This document shows, in pieces, positions 32,293 to 43,274 of a DNA stretch of 64,000 nucleotides. The notes under the pieces were generated by a model. It searched no databases. It was not told where the DNA came from and saw only the letters and a list, made by a program, of their open reading frames with translations. Origin of the DNA: Heterohyrax brucei (taxonomy: Eukaryota > Chordata > Mammalia > Hyracoidea > Procaviidae); contig CM053140.1 in assembly GCA_028571685.1 (NCBI GenBank), positions 60,518,201 through 60,582,200 of the forward strand, in the 5' to 3' direction. The position numbers were made by a program, and so were the translations under genes. Every line of letters begins with the position of its first letter. Positions within the stretch are counted from its first letter, which is position 1.

Positions 32293-32299
32293 AGAACTA

Positions 32300-33848
32300 G
32301 TCGATATTCAGCCCTTTGAAGAGGCAGCATATGATCAGGAACCAATGGCAGTGAAGGAACAAGCTGAAGCTGCATTGAAGCTGCATTGAAGGCACTGGCG
32401 AAAAACATGACTCCTAGAATTGATGGAATATCAATTGAGATATTTCAAACAAACAGATGCAGTGCTTGAAGTACTCACCTGTCTGTGCCAAGAAATTTGG
32501 AGGACAGCTGCCTGCCAACTGACTGGAAGAGATCCATATTTACACCCATTCCAAAGAAAGGTGCTCCAATCGAACGTGGAAATTACTGTAATCGTTGATA
32601 TCACATGCAAGTAAAATGCTGCTCAAGATCATTTAAAAGCAACTACAACACTATATTGTCAAAGAACTGCCAGAAATGCAAGCTGGGTTCAGAAGAGGAC
32701 ACGAAACCAAGGATATCATTGCTGATGTCAGATGGATCTTGGCTGAAAGCAAAGAATACCAGCAAGATGTTTATTTGTGTTTCATCGACTACATCAAAGG
32801 ATTCAACTGTGTGGCTCATACTAAACTATGGCTAACGTTGTGGAGAATGGGAATTCCAGAACACTTAATTGTGCTCTTAAAGAATCTGTACGTGGATCAA
32901 GAGGCAGCCATGCAAACAGAACAAGGAGACACCGTGTGGTTTAAAGTCAGGAAAGGCATGCCGTCAGGTTTGTATGCTTTCACCATAACTTTTTAATCTG
33001 TACACCAAGCAAATAATCTGAGAAACTGGATTATACGAAGAATGAGGCATCAGGATTGAAGGATGACTCATTAACAACCTGCATTATGTAGACAACACCA
33101 CTTTACTTGCTGGAAATGAAGAAGATTTGAGGCATTTACTGATGCAAATCAAGGACCACAGCCTTCAGTGTGGATTGCACCTCAACATCAGGAAAACCAA
33201 AATCCTTACAACTGGACCAGTAAGCAACATTGTCATAAGTGGAGAGAGGATTGAGGTTGTCAAAGATTTCATTTTGCTTGGGCCCACAATCAATGCCCTT
33301 GGAAGCAGCAGTCAAGAAATCAAAAGACACATTGCACTGAGAAAATCTGCCTCAAAGGACCTCTTCAAAGTATTCAAAAGTAAGGATGTCACCTTGAAGA
33401 CTAAAATGCACCTGGCCCAAACTATGGTATTTTCAATTGCATCATATGCATGCAAAAGCTTGACTAACAACAAAGAAGACATAAGAAGAACTGATGCCTT
33501 TGAGTTGTGGTATTGTAGAAGAATGGGAGTGTACGAAGGACCACCAAAAGAACCAACAGATCTGTTCTGGAAGAACTTCAACCAGAGTGCTCCTTGGAAG
33601 CAAAGATGGCAAGACTGTGTCTTATATACTATGGACATGTTCTCAGGAAAGATTAGTTCCTGGAGAAGGACATCATGCTTGGTAGAGTGGAGGGTCAGTA
33701 AAAAAGAGGAAGACCCTCGACGAGATGGATCCACACAGTGGCCACAACAATGGTTTTAAGCATAAAAACAGGGCAGTGATTTGTAATTTGTTCTGTTGTT
33801 CATAGGATTGCTGTCAGAACTGACTAGACGGCACCTAACAACAACACA
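32300..33848 (+). mobile_element. RTE/BovB LINE, forward, RT to 3' end
   Basis: 5'-truncated forward RTE with an intact 3' end (GACTAGACGGCACCTAACAA). The frame at 32676-32996 carries RT motifs: MQAGFRRGHETKDI and FIDYIKGFNCVAH, which is motif A with Asp retained but the usual KAFDCV altered. The catalytic YADD box reads YVDN at about 33088-33099, so it is dead. The frame at 33127-33759 (210 codons) is the longest surviving piece of RTE protein in the window and covers the RT thumb to the C-terminus. Confidence 0.92.
33127..33759 (+). pseudogene. RTE ORF C-terminal remnant (210 codons)
   Basis: Open frame from the end of the RT domain to the natural RTE C-terminus. It contains HLNIRKTKIL just after the lost YADD box, DFILLGPTIN, YACKSLT, DAFELWYCRRM and a basic KKEEDPRRDG segment near the end. 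It starts at an internal Met and lacks the palm and the endonuclease, so no active protein can result. The ORF length is simply what survived decay. Confidence 0.85.
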
Positions 33849-33883
33849 CATATAAGCATATATGTATATATATATATATATGT
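33849..33883 (+). repeat. (TA)n microsatellite at RTE 3' tail
   Basis: A TATATA-rich tract of about 35 bp directly follows the CAACAACACACA tail of the RTE. Expansion from a retroelement tail is the simplest source. Confidence 0.85.
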
Positions 33884-33890
33884 TGCACTT

Positions 33891-34259
33891 CCTCCTAATG
33901 ACATTCGTTAGTTTGTCTGATAACAACACTGTTCTCAGGTTAATACATTTCATTTAATGAGGCATTTATTTTCACTTAAAAAATCCCTGAAAAAGTGTGT
34001 TTTCTCCTGATGAATTCAGTTAATGAACAAATAAAGGCTGAACTTGAAACAGTTGATTAAGAAAACATATCCAACCGATTTTCTTTTTCAGGCATGGACT
34101 ATGCTTAAGTTAATATGAGTTACACTGCTCCTTTCTTCAGGGAAGAAACCAACAGATGCTCGCCCTGGTTCTGTGACTTGCCCTCCTTTTGCCCGTGTGT
34201 CTCCCTCTTCCCAACTCTGCTCTCAACTCCAAGGACTTGAAAGGCTAAGAACCAGGGTG
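33891..34259 (+). repeat. Local duplication, block B
   Basis: Collinear with block A at 30361-30728, spaced by about 3.53 kb in the same orientation. The forward RTE with its TA tail sits immediately upstream, so the left limit of the duplication may have been removed or displaced. Homology ends near 34259. Confidence 0.75.
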
Positions 34260-34394
34260 AGAAAAATCTGTACATAGTCTGTGTGTATGTTTAATGTATT
34301 AAACAGTGGTGAGCACTGAAAACATACATTAGGCAGAGAAGAGAAGTGTTGTGGATTTTAGGATGCAATTTTATATGGGCAGTCAAGAAAGTCC

Positions 34395-34800
34395 TCATTG
34401 GGCAGGACTTATTTGAGTAAAGGAAGGACATAAGGCTGTGAGCTACGTGTGTACCTGGGGAAAACATTCCGGGAATGTACCACAAGTACGAAGGCTCTGA
34501 GGCAGGTGTGTGCCTGACGTATCCAAGGGGCAGCGGGAGCTTGTGTGGCTGGGGCAGAGTGAGAGGGTGGGTACTCAGAGAGATGGCAGGGTGGATAATC
34601 TTGTGGTCCAGGGGAAGAATCAGAGGAAGACAGGAGCCTCGCAGGTGTAAGACGAGGAGGGACATGGTTGGACTGGCATTTTTAAAGCCTCTTTCTAGCT
34701 GCTCAGTGGTGAAGAGGTTGTACAGCTGGGCAGCTCCTGCAATAATCCAGACACTGGGTAACGGAGGACAGGATCCAGGTGACAGCAGGAGGGTTAGAGA
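34395..34800 (+). repeat. L2 LINE fragment, forward
   Basis: Contains AAGGCTCTGAGGCAGGTGTG, GTGTGGCTGGGGCAGAGTGA and the pair TTTCTAGCTGCTCAGTGG and CTCCTGCAATAATCCAGAC, which follow the order of a forward L2 3' half. A reverse frame of 211 codons runs antisense to it and is treated as chance. Confidence 0.7.
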
Positions 34801-34810
34801 CAAACCTGGC

Positions 34811-35480
34811 ACACAGTAGGCCCTGAGATGATAGTGGCTATGGGGATCAGCATATGGGGAGGAAAGAAAGTTGTCATTGAGTCGATCTTGAATCTGAAAC
34901 ATAATATTTCTGCTGCCTGGCCTCATTTGTATTCAGTCTCTTGGAGGGGATTGAAACAGCAAATCCTTCAGCTGCAAAAGAAGTTTCTGTCCTTGCTGTG
35001 CAGGGAGGCAGTATCTTGCACTGAGAAAGGGGAGAAGCGGGATTATACAAGCGTTAAAAAACGAACATTTCACATGTTCAACACGGAACTTAAATTATAC
35101 ACATTCAGAGTATTTTTAAGGGAAAGATAACTTTTAAAATTGATTTCTTTTTCTTAGTTAAAACTAAATATATATAAAGGTCGGAAGGCAAAATGTGTAT
35201 GTGGTAGCTTGAATTTCCAAAATCAAACCCTTTCTGCCTGTAACAGACTCTTTTGACGGGACTTTTAATGAGGTGTAATGCTACATTCACGCAGGCGAAA
35301 GATCACACATTCTCTTTTGACATGAAACTGACAGCTGGTTTAAATTTTTAAAAAATAGTGTTTTTTTAAGCAGTGGAGGTAATTCTAAGACAGACAACAA
35401 ACAAACAAAAAACAGCCCCAAGGCAAATTAGCCTCTAGCTGTGGAAGCCAGACTTCTTACCTATTTGTTCTTGATTCTGC
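34811..35480. other. Unique sequence
   Basis: No gene or clear repeat. An AACAAACAAACAAA patch lies at 35398-35410. Confidence 0.4.
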
Positions 35481-35484
35481 TAGG

Positions 35485-35640
35485 AGTATCTGGCAGCACC
35501 GTACTTAAGAGTTAAGCTGCCACCCAAAAGGTCAGCAGTTCAAATCCACCATTTGGTCCTTAGAAACCCTATGATACAGCTCTGCTCTGACATATAATGT
35601 CGCTATAGACATGGTGGCAACAAGTACGAACTGGTGTTAA
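35485..35640 (+). mobile_element. AfroSINE, forward, short form
   Basis: GAGTTAAGCTGCCACCCAAA, GTTCAAATCCACC, CTTAGAAACCCTATG and a core decayed to TGTCGCTATAGACATGG. It lacks the 'AAGATGTGGCAG' insert. Confidence 0.78.
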
Positions 35641-35714
35641 GAGCCTCTGGCAGAGAATCCAGGCAAGACTCTAGGAGACTCAAGGATCTGAGACACAGAG
35701 ATGGGTGATGCAAG

Positions 35715-35850
35715 GATACTGGCTGGGAGTCCTGGGTGGGGGTCCTACTCTTCCACAACCACCTAGACCACATTACTCTCTCTGTGCCTCAGTTTACCTA
35801 ATGTGTAAAACAATGTGTGTGGTTCCCTAGGTCCCCCTCCAGGTATAAAC
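35715..35850 (+). repeat. MIR-family SINE
   Basis: GGGAGTCCTGGGTGGGGGTC, CTCTCTGTGCCTCAGTTTAC and CTAATGTGTAAAACAATG blocks. Confidence 0.65.
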
Positions 35851-36039
35851 TTTTAAGTTAGTAAAAGTTAAAGCACACTCCATGAGAGGGCATTGGAGAG
35901 AAGATAATCCTAGTGAGCAGGAGAATTATTTAAGACCCCAAAGTGAGAAAATGCCACCTTGTCTTTCCCACAGTGAGGTCTGGTTACAGCGTGTTAACCA
36001 CCTCCACCTTCCTTGTTTCGTGGAGCCCTCCCCATAATC

Positions 36040-36322
36040 CTATTGTTGCTGGCTGCCTGAGAGTGGGACCTGACTCACAGGAACCCGCTGCACAGGGGGA
36101 TGACAGTCTGCTGGGTCCTGTGCCATCCCATGATTGAGCAGGGCTTCCTTTCTGCTCCACATTCATCTGGAAGCTCTGCTGAGACCGACACAGCACCACA
36201 GCATCATGCAAGCCTCTGAGGACAAACAGGTGGAGACGGCACGTGACGCACGTTAGCTGGGATTTCAACCTGCGTCTCCTGCGTGGAGGGCAAGACTTCT
36301 ATCACTGAACTACCACTGCACT
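36040..36322 (-). mobile_element. Composite SINE with tRNA-Gly-like head, copy 2
   Basis: At 36258-36322 the reverse complement resembles a tRNA-Gly: the forward string AGCTGGGATTTCAACCTGCG is the B-box/T-arm complement, CTCCTGCGTGGAGGGCAAGA the anticodon-arm region, and CACTGAACTACCACTGC the A-box/D-arm complement. Upstream, 36046-36110 resembles the RTE 3' core (GTGGGACCTGACTCACAGGA). The middle is shared with 20815-21125. It is a SINE, not a functional tRNA. Confidence 0.68.
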
Positions 36323-36329
36323 TCCCCAT

Positions 36330-36432
36330 AACCCTGGGAGGTGATTTTATTATACGAGAATCAAGAAACCTGAGACTTAAGAGAAGTGATGAGACCTGCC
36401 CGAGGTCACAGCCAGTCCCCTGGCTCCAGGAT
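36330..36432 (-). repeat. MIR SINE fragment, reverse
   Basis: TGGGAGGTGATTTTATTATA, AAGAAACCTGAGACTTAAGA and CCCGAGGTCACAGCCAG blocks. Confidence 0.6.
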
Positions 36433-38170
36433 CATCTATGCTCTCCTTACTCCAGGCTGCCTGGGTTCTGAGTTATTGAAACAAGAAGACTTGGGAAGCC
36501 ACCTGAGGTTGGTATTGCAGGTCTGAGGTGCCCCGAAGGGCTGCAGTTGAGAGTGACTGCAGCCTAAGTTGGCAAAAAGCATGCATCTCCCTTCTAAGTA
36601 GACACAAAGCGTAAGAGTTAACAAGAGTGTGAGCACCTGAACACACAGGTGAATGGATGGATGTGTCACCAGCGGACATGAGGAGAAAGGCAAGTCAAAG
36701 GGCAGCAGACTCCAAACCCAAAGGGAAGTCTTCCACACTCAGACACCTGGTGGCCATGGCTTTAATAAACAGGCCAAGAAAGTTCCTGAAGACTTTACTT
36801 CGGAAGCGATAAGCGTATTATTCAACAGCCATCAGCTGCCGAAGCTGCAGCTCTGCAGGATTCACTCTGGTTGTGTGGAAAGAGCTAAGCAGAATTGACT
36901 ACATTGTTTTCCCAATTAGGTCACAGATAATTACCTATTATGTAGCCAACTCCCAGCATGATTATAATAATTGCTATTTAAATAACACATTTTCACTGTC
37001 TCTTAACAAATTAACCTCTGGGAAGTGTAATTAATGGCAGCATGGGAGGATTTGCTGGGTGGCCTGGGAATGATGGACAGGGTAGAAGCTGTCACTGTGA
37101 CCATCTTGGGACTCTGAGGCTGGTGACACAGATGATGGAGCTCAGACGTGGGGATCAGAAACTTGTCCAGGATATCAGCAAGTTACTCCTCTGTCCAGGC
37201 CTCAGTCACGTCCCCTGAAACGTAAGGGTGGTTTCTCAAAATTTGGACTCAGTAGAGAACAGGTGAAACCCCACTTTAGATCTGCAGCTCTGAATTCCTA
37301 AGTTCACTGGGGTATTGGGGGATCTCACTGGAGGCCAGATTTAGGTCAGAGTTCATCAACCCAACCATACCCTACCTTCACAATGTGGGGTACATCCATC
37401 ATCACAGAGTGATGAGGTCTTCTCCTGACGTGCCTCTCTCCCACCAGATAAGTCTCGCTCCTTAATGCAGTCTGAGCCCCCAGCCAGGGTCTGGCACACA
37501 GTAGGGGCTCAGTTAACGCTGGTGGAAGGAATGAACTAACCTTATTATCTATTGTGTTTTATGAATGCCTAAAATTTCTTCATAAACAAAAGATGATTTG
37601 ATAAACAAACAGATGGCCACCCACCAAGCGCTCCCATGTTTCCTCTGTGATTGTTCAGCTCCCGCCTCCCTTCCGGGGTGGTGGTTCCATTTTAGTTCAC
37701 TGGTGTCTGGTCCCTCCCCTAATTCCTGTGTACTGTTGCTAACATCTGAAGGATACAGGAAAAACTGGTATGATTTATATAAGTGTCAGGGGATTGTGAG
37801 GGGCCCCAGTTTTACTCTGCTATGAATAAAACTTTGTGAAAGATATTGTGTCTCCAAATTTGTCTGTATTGATCCTGACACCAAGCCAGCACTAACTAGA
37901 AGTCAGCACATGAGAGCCACCAAATAGCCCATTGTGTCCCCCACAGGGGAAGAAACAGAGATACAGAGACACAGTGAGTACTTGGAGCAGATGAGAAGAG
38001 ATGCTGAGTCCCTTAAAAGCCAGTTTGATGCTATTTATGCTGTCTCATAGTTGGAAGTTCATCAGATCAGTGTTGTGCTTGTAGATGTCTAACAAGTGAT
38101 GCTCCAGGAGAAAAAGGCTCTAATCTGTGACATTTGTCCATTTCCATGGTGTAAATACTTCTTCCAGGCT
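36433..38170. other. Unique sequence, with a conserved-looking AT-rich block and an L2 trace
   Basis: 36880-37035 is AT-rich and free of repeats, with several TAATTA/ATTAGG-like homeodomain-type words (AATTAGGTCACAG, ATAATTACC, TGTAATTAATGG). It could be a conserved non-coding element, but that is inference. 37465-37535 has an L2 3' trace (AGGGTCTGGCACACAGTAGG). No exon is recognised. Confidence 0.35.
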
Positions 38171-38173
38171 TGG

Positions 38174-38576
38174 TGTTGTGGACTGAATTCTGTCCCCCTC
38201 AGGATATGTGTTGTAAATCTTAATTCTTCTACCTGTGATCATTACTGTGTTTGGGAATAGATTGATTGTTACATTAATCAATAGTATTAGTGTAGATTAT
38301 GTCTTAAATCAATCTCTTTTGAAATATAGAAGACATTAAACAAGTGAGCAGGGAGGGATAGGGAGAAATGCCAAGACACACCAAGATTGACCAGGAGCAG
38401 AAGCTTAGACGACACAGGGATTTTCCTCCAGAACCAACAGAAAGAAAGCTTTCTCCTATATCTGGCGCCCTGCATCTGGGCTTCTTGCTTCCCAAACTAT
38501 GTGAAAACAAATTTCTCTTTGTTAACGCTACCCATTTATGGTCTTTCTGTTACAGCAGCATTTGGTAACCAAGACA
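38174..38576 (+). mobile_element. ERV solo LTR (MaLR/ERVL-like)
   Basis: Begins TGTTGTGGACTGAATTCTGT and ends GTCTTTCTGTTACAGCAGCA ... AACCAAGACA. Mid blocks CAGAACCAACAGAAAGAAAG and TCTGGCGCCCTGCATCTGGG match the copies at 40525 and 14222. There is no internal region. Confidence 0.78.
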
Positions 38577-38637
38577 GCCAATTCAAGCTACCGATGTGAT
38601 ATCACTTAACATGGAGCTGGGAAGTGATGTGCTACGT

Positions 38638-38723
38638 ACGCAATATTTCACTGTTTCTGTTAAGTCCATAGCTCAAAAGCAATATTTCACTGTTTCCGTT
38701 AAGTCCATAAGCTCAAAAGCATA
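38638..38723 (+). repeat. Tandem duplication, two units of about 42 bp
   Basis: CAATATTTCACTGTTTCTGT and TAAGTCCATAGCTCAAAAG are repeated once, with a single T/C change and a one-base insertion. Confidence 0.85.
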
Positions 38724-38807
38724 GATAACAACAAAAATGAGGTGAAACAATTAGACTGTATGAATTTTGAGTATTTACTTCCCTTACTTTTAACATACCT
38801 TATTAAG

Positions 38808-38998
38808 TCATTGTTGGTAGGTGCCATGGAGTCGGCTCAACACTGGAAACAGTGCCTGGTCCTGTGCCAGGCTGACAATCACGTTTTCAGTCTAGCATTG
38901 CAGCTGCTGTGTCAGTCCATCTCATTGACAGGCTCCCTCTCCTCCGCTGACCTTATACTTTACTAAGCACAATGTCTCTGTCCAGTGAATGGTCTCAA
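38808..38998 (-). mobile_element. RTE 3'-end fragment
   Basis: TTGTTGGTAGGTGCCATGGA, CAGTGCCTGGTCCTGTGCC, TGTCAGTCCATCTCATTGAC and TCTGTCCAGTGAATGG blocks. It is an extreme 5' truncation of about 190 bp. Confidence 0.82.
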
Positions 38999-39054
38999 TG
39001 TTTATTAATACATGTGTTAAACAACAGACTCACAAACTTCCTAAAAATGCAGCC

Positions 39055-39330
39055 ACAGGCTCTCACAGGCCCGCACGAGCTGACCCCAGCACTGATATCT
39101 GTATGCCATCTTGCGTCTGTTGTTCAGTAATCTCTTCCTCTTGCAGACATCTGTTTTCTCAGTGAGTTCAGTCCTTTCAAGCTACCTTTTCCCTTTCTCT
39201 CTAAGGCACTAGATACCCTGCCCGTCCAGGTCCAACCTGTGAGTGTAATGAACAGTCCGTCTTCTCCTTATCTGTGTCAGACCCTCTTGAAAATTCCTCT
39301 CTGTCTTTAGCACCCACTTCTTCCAGTCTG
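39055..39330 (-). repeat. Probable L2 LINE fragment, reverse
   Basis: GGCCCGCACGAGCTGACCCC, ATGCCATCTTGCGTC and CTTTCTCTCTAAGGC-type strings resemble the reversed L2 3' region encoding its ORF2 C-terminus. The match is weak. Confidence 0.4.
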
Positions 39331-39375
39331 GGCGATAGTCCACTGCCCTCCGCCAGTCAAAGCTGATGAAACTGA

Positions 39376-39812
39376 CCACGGTGGTGACTGGTTTAACAAA
39401 GAGAAATTTATTTCCACAAAGTAGGCTAGCAGTCCAAATTCAGAGCATCAGCTCTAGGAGGATATTTTCCCTGTTGGCCCTGGAGGAAAATTCCTGTCTG
39501 TTGTCAATCTTCACCTGGACTGGGAGCTTCCGAAGAGCAAGGCACTCTGGGTCAAAGGATGCACTTTGCTCCTGGCACCGCTTTCTTTCCTTTTCTTTTC
39601 CTTTACATCCCAAGAGATTGCCTCAAGACACAAAACACTCTTACAGATTGAGTCCCACCTCACTAACCCAACTGCTACCCATCATCCTTCATGAACAAAA
39701 TACAGGCAGGATTTACAACATGTAGGAAAGTTATACAGTTCCCAGAATCATGGCCCAGACAAATTGGTGCACATGTTTTTGGAGACATGATTCCAATCTG
39801 TGGCAATTACAT
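39376..39812 (-). mobile_element. ERV solo LTR (MaLR/ERVL-like), reverse
   Basis: GGTTTAACAAAGAGAAATTT, GGCTAGCAGTCCAAATTCAG, CAGCTCTAGGAGGATATTTT, CCCAAGAGATTGCCTCAAGA and GGAGACATGATTCCAATC follow the reversed order of the forward LTRs in the window. Confidence 0.68.
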
Positions 39813-40308
39813 TAGTGGGGGCACAGGATACTGTTAAAGGTCATTCATTAGTTCTGATGGTACCTAGAAGCTGCATTCATGGCAAGCTATGCCTTATGTG
39901 ATTCACTCAGCAACTGCTCATGGAACACGTTCTGCACTGGACTGGTTCTGAAGACAGAGGTCAAAGTGGATACTCTACCCACGTCTTGATCTCATTGCCC
40001 TCACTAACAGAGAAGGAACAGTGTGACTGAGTCCCCAAGTAGATCTCTGTCTCTTTCAGTAAATATGTACTACTTAAGAATCCAAGAAAACCTACGGTAC
40101 ACCATGAGTGCCTTCACAGAGTAAACACGTGGTGAGCAGGCCTCAGGGTAAGTCGCTCAGAGTGTAGGAGAAGACAAGAGCTAAGTCACAAAGGGTCGGG
40201 GTAGGGAACTCACCTGGAAGGATGAAGGAAGCTTATCTGGTACATAGGAGGCATTCTGGGGAGTGGAAGCTGTTTACAAGACAGCAAGCTGAGTAAGAGA
40301 CTAGGGCA
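39813..40308. other. Unique sequence, nothing recognised
   Basis: About 500 bp between two LTRs. No assignable feature. Confidence 0.4.
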
Positions 40309-40524
40309 TGTCTTAGTCACCTCCTCATGCCATAACAGGGATACCACACATGAATGGATTAAAGAACAGAAACTTATTTTCTCACATATTCAGGAGGTAA
40401 AAGTGTAAATCAGGATCTCAGACAAACTGATTCCTTCCTTACCAGTAGCCAGAACATTGTTTGTTTGCTTGGCTTGTAGAGGGTCCTCACATGGCTCTGT
40501 CTTCCCAGTCGTTTGTACATGCTT

Positions 40525-41088
40525 GTCACAGGTTGAATTAAGTCCCCCCTAAAAAGGCATGTAGCAATTTGCCCAGGCCATGATCACCAGTATTGTGTGA
40601 TTAACCTCTAAATTGTGACTATAATTTTTGTGTATGTTGTAAATCCTAATCTCTGCCTATGGTCAAGGTTGGATTATGTCAAAGAAGACAGGGCAGGACA
40701 GTAACATCGTTGCTAGGGTAACATCCCTGATTCAATAAAAAGGAGTTTTCATATGGTGTGGCCTGTGCTGTCTCTTATCTCTCAGATAATGAAAAGGAAA
40801 GAAAGCAAGCAGAAAGTCAGAGACTCCACACTACCAGCAAAGCAGCCCCAAGAGCAGACCACATCGTTTGGACCTGAGGTTCCTGCATTAAGATGCTCCC
40901 AGACCAAGGGAACACTGATGTATCACAAACATCCTCTTCCAGAGGTGACAGAGAAAGAAAGCATTCTCCTGGAGCTGGCACCCTGGATTCAGACTTCCAG
41001 CCTACTGGACTGTGAGAGAATAAACTTCTCTTCATTAAAGCTATCCACTTGTGGTATTTTTGTTATAGCAGCATTAGGTAACTAAGAC
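40525..41088 (+). mobile_element. ERV LTR nested in an opposite LTR
   Basis: The most complete forward LTR of this family in the window (about 564 bp): GTTGAATTAAGTCCCCCC at the start, GACAGGGCAGGACAGTAAC, a GAGAATAAACTTCTCTTCAT polyadenylation-like region and TTGTGGTATTTTTGTTATAG near the end. TGCTT occurs at 40520-40524 and 41089-41093 as a 5-bp target duplication. There is no internal sequence. Confidence 0.78.
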
Positions 41089-41156
41089 TGCTTCTGTGTC
41101 TAATCTGCCTTTTTATAACCCAGAAATGACTAGGTTTAGGACATGCTCTACACAGG

Positions 41157-42194
41157 TTGTTGTTGTTAGGTGCTGACTAGTTGATTCTGACTCACAGTGA
41201 CCTTATGCACAGCGGAACAATACACTGCCGTGTCCTGCACTGTCCTCTAAGTCATTTCTGTGCTGGCGCCACTGTTGTAGCCACTGTGGCCACTGTGTCA
41301 ATCCATCGTGCTGAGGGTCTTCCTCTTTTTCACTGACACTCCACTTCACCAACCGTGATGTCCTTCTCCAGGGATTGATTGTCGCCTGACAACATGTCCA
41401 AACTATGTAAGATGCAGTCTTGCCATCTTTGCTTCCAAGGAGCACTCTGATTATATGCCTTCCATCACAGATTTATTTGTTCTTTTGCCAGTTCGTGGTA
41501 CACTCAAGATTTTTCTCCGACACCACAATTCAAAGGCATCAATTCTTCTTCTGTCTTCCTCACTCATTCTCCAGCTTTCACATACATGTGATGCAACTGA
41601 AAATATCATGGCTTAAGTCAGGTCCACCCGAGTTTTCAAGGTGACGTCCTTACTTTTCAATAATTTAAAGAGGTCTTTTGCAGCAGATTTTCCCCCTGCA
41701 ATGCATCTTTTGACTTCTTGACTGCTGCTTATGGACATTGATTGTAGAACAAAGTAAAATGAAATTCTTGACAACCTCAACTGTTTTTCCATTTATCATG
41801 ATGTTGCTTACCGGTCTAGTTGCCTTTTGTTTCCTTGATGTTGAGTTGCCATCCATACTGAAGGCTGTGGTCTTTGATCTCCATTAGTGAGTGTTTCAAA
41901 TCCGCTTCACTTCCAGCAAGCAAGTTTTTGTCATCTGCATGCACAGGCTGTTAGTGAGTCCTCTTTCAAACTTTATGCCTCATTTTTCTCTACATAGACC
42001 TACTTCTCAGATTATGTCCTTGGCATACTGATTGAAAAGCTATGGTGAAATGATGCAACCCTGAAGCACACCATTCCTGACTTTAAACCATGCAGTGTCC
42101 CCTTGTTCTGTTCATACATCTGCCTCTTGATCCATGTACAAATTCCTCAAGAGCACCTGTAAATGTTCTGGAATTCCCATTCTCTGCAATGTTT
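41157..42194 (-). mobile_element. RTE 3' third, nested in LTR, with target duplication
   Basis: Reverse RTE from its 3' end (TTGTTGTTGTTAGGTGCTGA) into the RT domain (CTGGAATTCCCATTCTCTGC). It is bounded by a 9-bp duplication with one mismatch: CTACACAGG (41148-41156) and CTATACAGG (42195-42203). RTE duplications are rarely this clear, so the boundaries are reliable. Reading frames are destroyed. Confidence 0.87.
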
Positions 42195-42330
42195 CTATAC
42201 AGGTATGATCTCATTAAGATAATACAGAAAATCATATTTCAAAACAGGATCAACATCCATAGGAATAGCACTTAGGATTCCAATATACACATATGTATTT
42301 TTTGAGGGGAGCACAATTCAACGCATAACA

Positions 42331-43039
42331 TGTTGCTTGCTTAAAAGACCACAAGAGGAGATGGATCTAGTTATATGAGGGTATGTATATGTGTAAATGC
42401 TACACTTTAAGCAGAGAGGAAGACAGATTCCAGGGTGCATCCACAGAGCTTTGTGGACTAGTCTGAGAAAGCTGGACTGCATCCTGTGACCACTGAGCGG
42501 TAGCGGTATCTGAGGCGAGGTCCGCCATCAATTCTACCTGGCTGGGCAGTTGCTCCACAAAGTAGGCTTCTGCTCAGGGTAGAACCTGGATTGTTCCCCT
42601 TGACAGCCACCAGAAAGCATTGCCTGAGCTACTTCGGGGCCTCTTGTCTATAGAACCCTCACCAGTTTCAGGATCTTCATGTCTCTCAGCCTCAGCCAAT
42701 GGCATTGGACAAAGAAACCCAGCCCCTGCCCTTGGATGGTCATTACGCAGCTCTGCCCGGAGGATCTACTCTGGCTTACAGCCCTCTGCATCCTTTGTTC
42801 TCCCACACCAAGTCTAGCCTCACAGAGCAGCCCATGCAGATCCCCAGTAACTGCATCAAGTGTTCTCTGTTCACCATTGTAAGGCAGCCAAAGACATCTT
42901 CAGGTCAGCTTCAGTTGGAAGATCCACAGGCATTGAAGGGTCTCCTCCTTAAGTTTACTTCATTTTAAAATTGTCGTTGATTATTCCAAATTGCTTTTAG
43001 AAGACAAAGTCATAAAAATAAAAGAGGATGGAAATAACT
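42331..43039. other. Unique sequence, nothing recognised
   Basis: Around 700 bp. Overlapping frames of 65-89 codons lie at 42620-42968 in all three forward phases. I see no splice-bounded exon or protein family. Confidence 0.4.
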
Positions 43040-43143
43040 GGAGACAAATCAAATCAAATCAGATGCCATCAATTTGATCCCAACACATAGCATACCTATA
43101 GGACAGAGTAGAATTGCCTTCTATTTTTGTTGCTGTTAGGTGC
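43040..43143 (-). mobile_element. AfroSINE 3' end plus RTE 3' micro-fragment
   Basis: 43040-43123 has AATCAGATGCCATCAATTTG and TATAGGACAGAGTAGAATTG (reverse AfroSINE 3' half). 43125-43143 reads TTTTTGTTGCTGTTAGGTGC, the first bases of a reversed RTE end. Confidence 0.65.
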
Positions 43144-43274
43144 TGTCTATTCTGGGTTCTTCAGAGCAGCAAACCAGTAAATTTTGTAAACATATGCAGA
43201 GATTTATGTTAAGGAAACGATTCACGCAGTTGTGCAGACTGGAATACCCCAAGTCCGTGGTCGAGGCTTCTCAT

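Larger units (their letters stand above)
40309..42330 (-). mobile_element. ERV solo LTR, reverse, split by an LTR and an RTE
   Basis: The left piece (40309-40524) starts TGTCTTAGTCACC and has AACAGAAACTTATTTTCTCA. A small piece (41089-41156) and the right piece (42195-42330, ending GAGCACAATTCAACGCATAACA) complete one reversed LTR. A forward LTR (40525-41088) and an RTE (41157-42194) are nested in it, each bounded by a target duplication taken from the host LTR. Confidence 0.68.

Noticed and set aside
34291..34926. 211-codon reverse open frame
   Set aside because: It runs antisense through an L2 fragment (34395-34800). L2 complements often stay open, and there is no domain.
36258..36322. Possible tRNA-Gly gene
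   Set aside because: It has several mismatches in the arms, is fused to SINE body sequence and is present in a second copy. It is a SINE head, not a tRNA gene.
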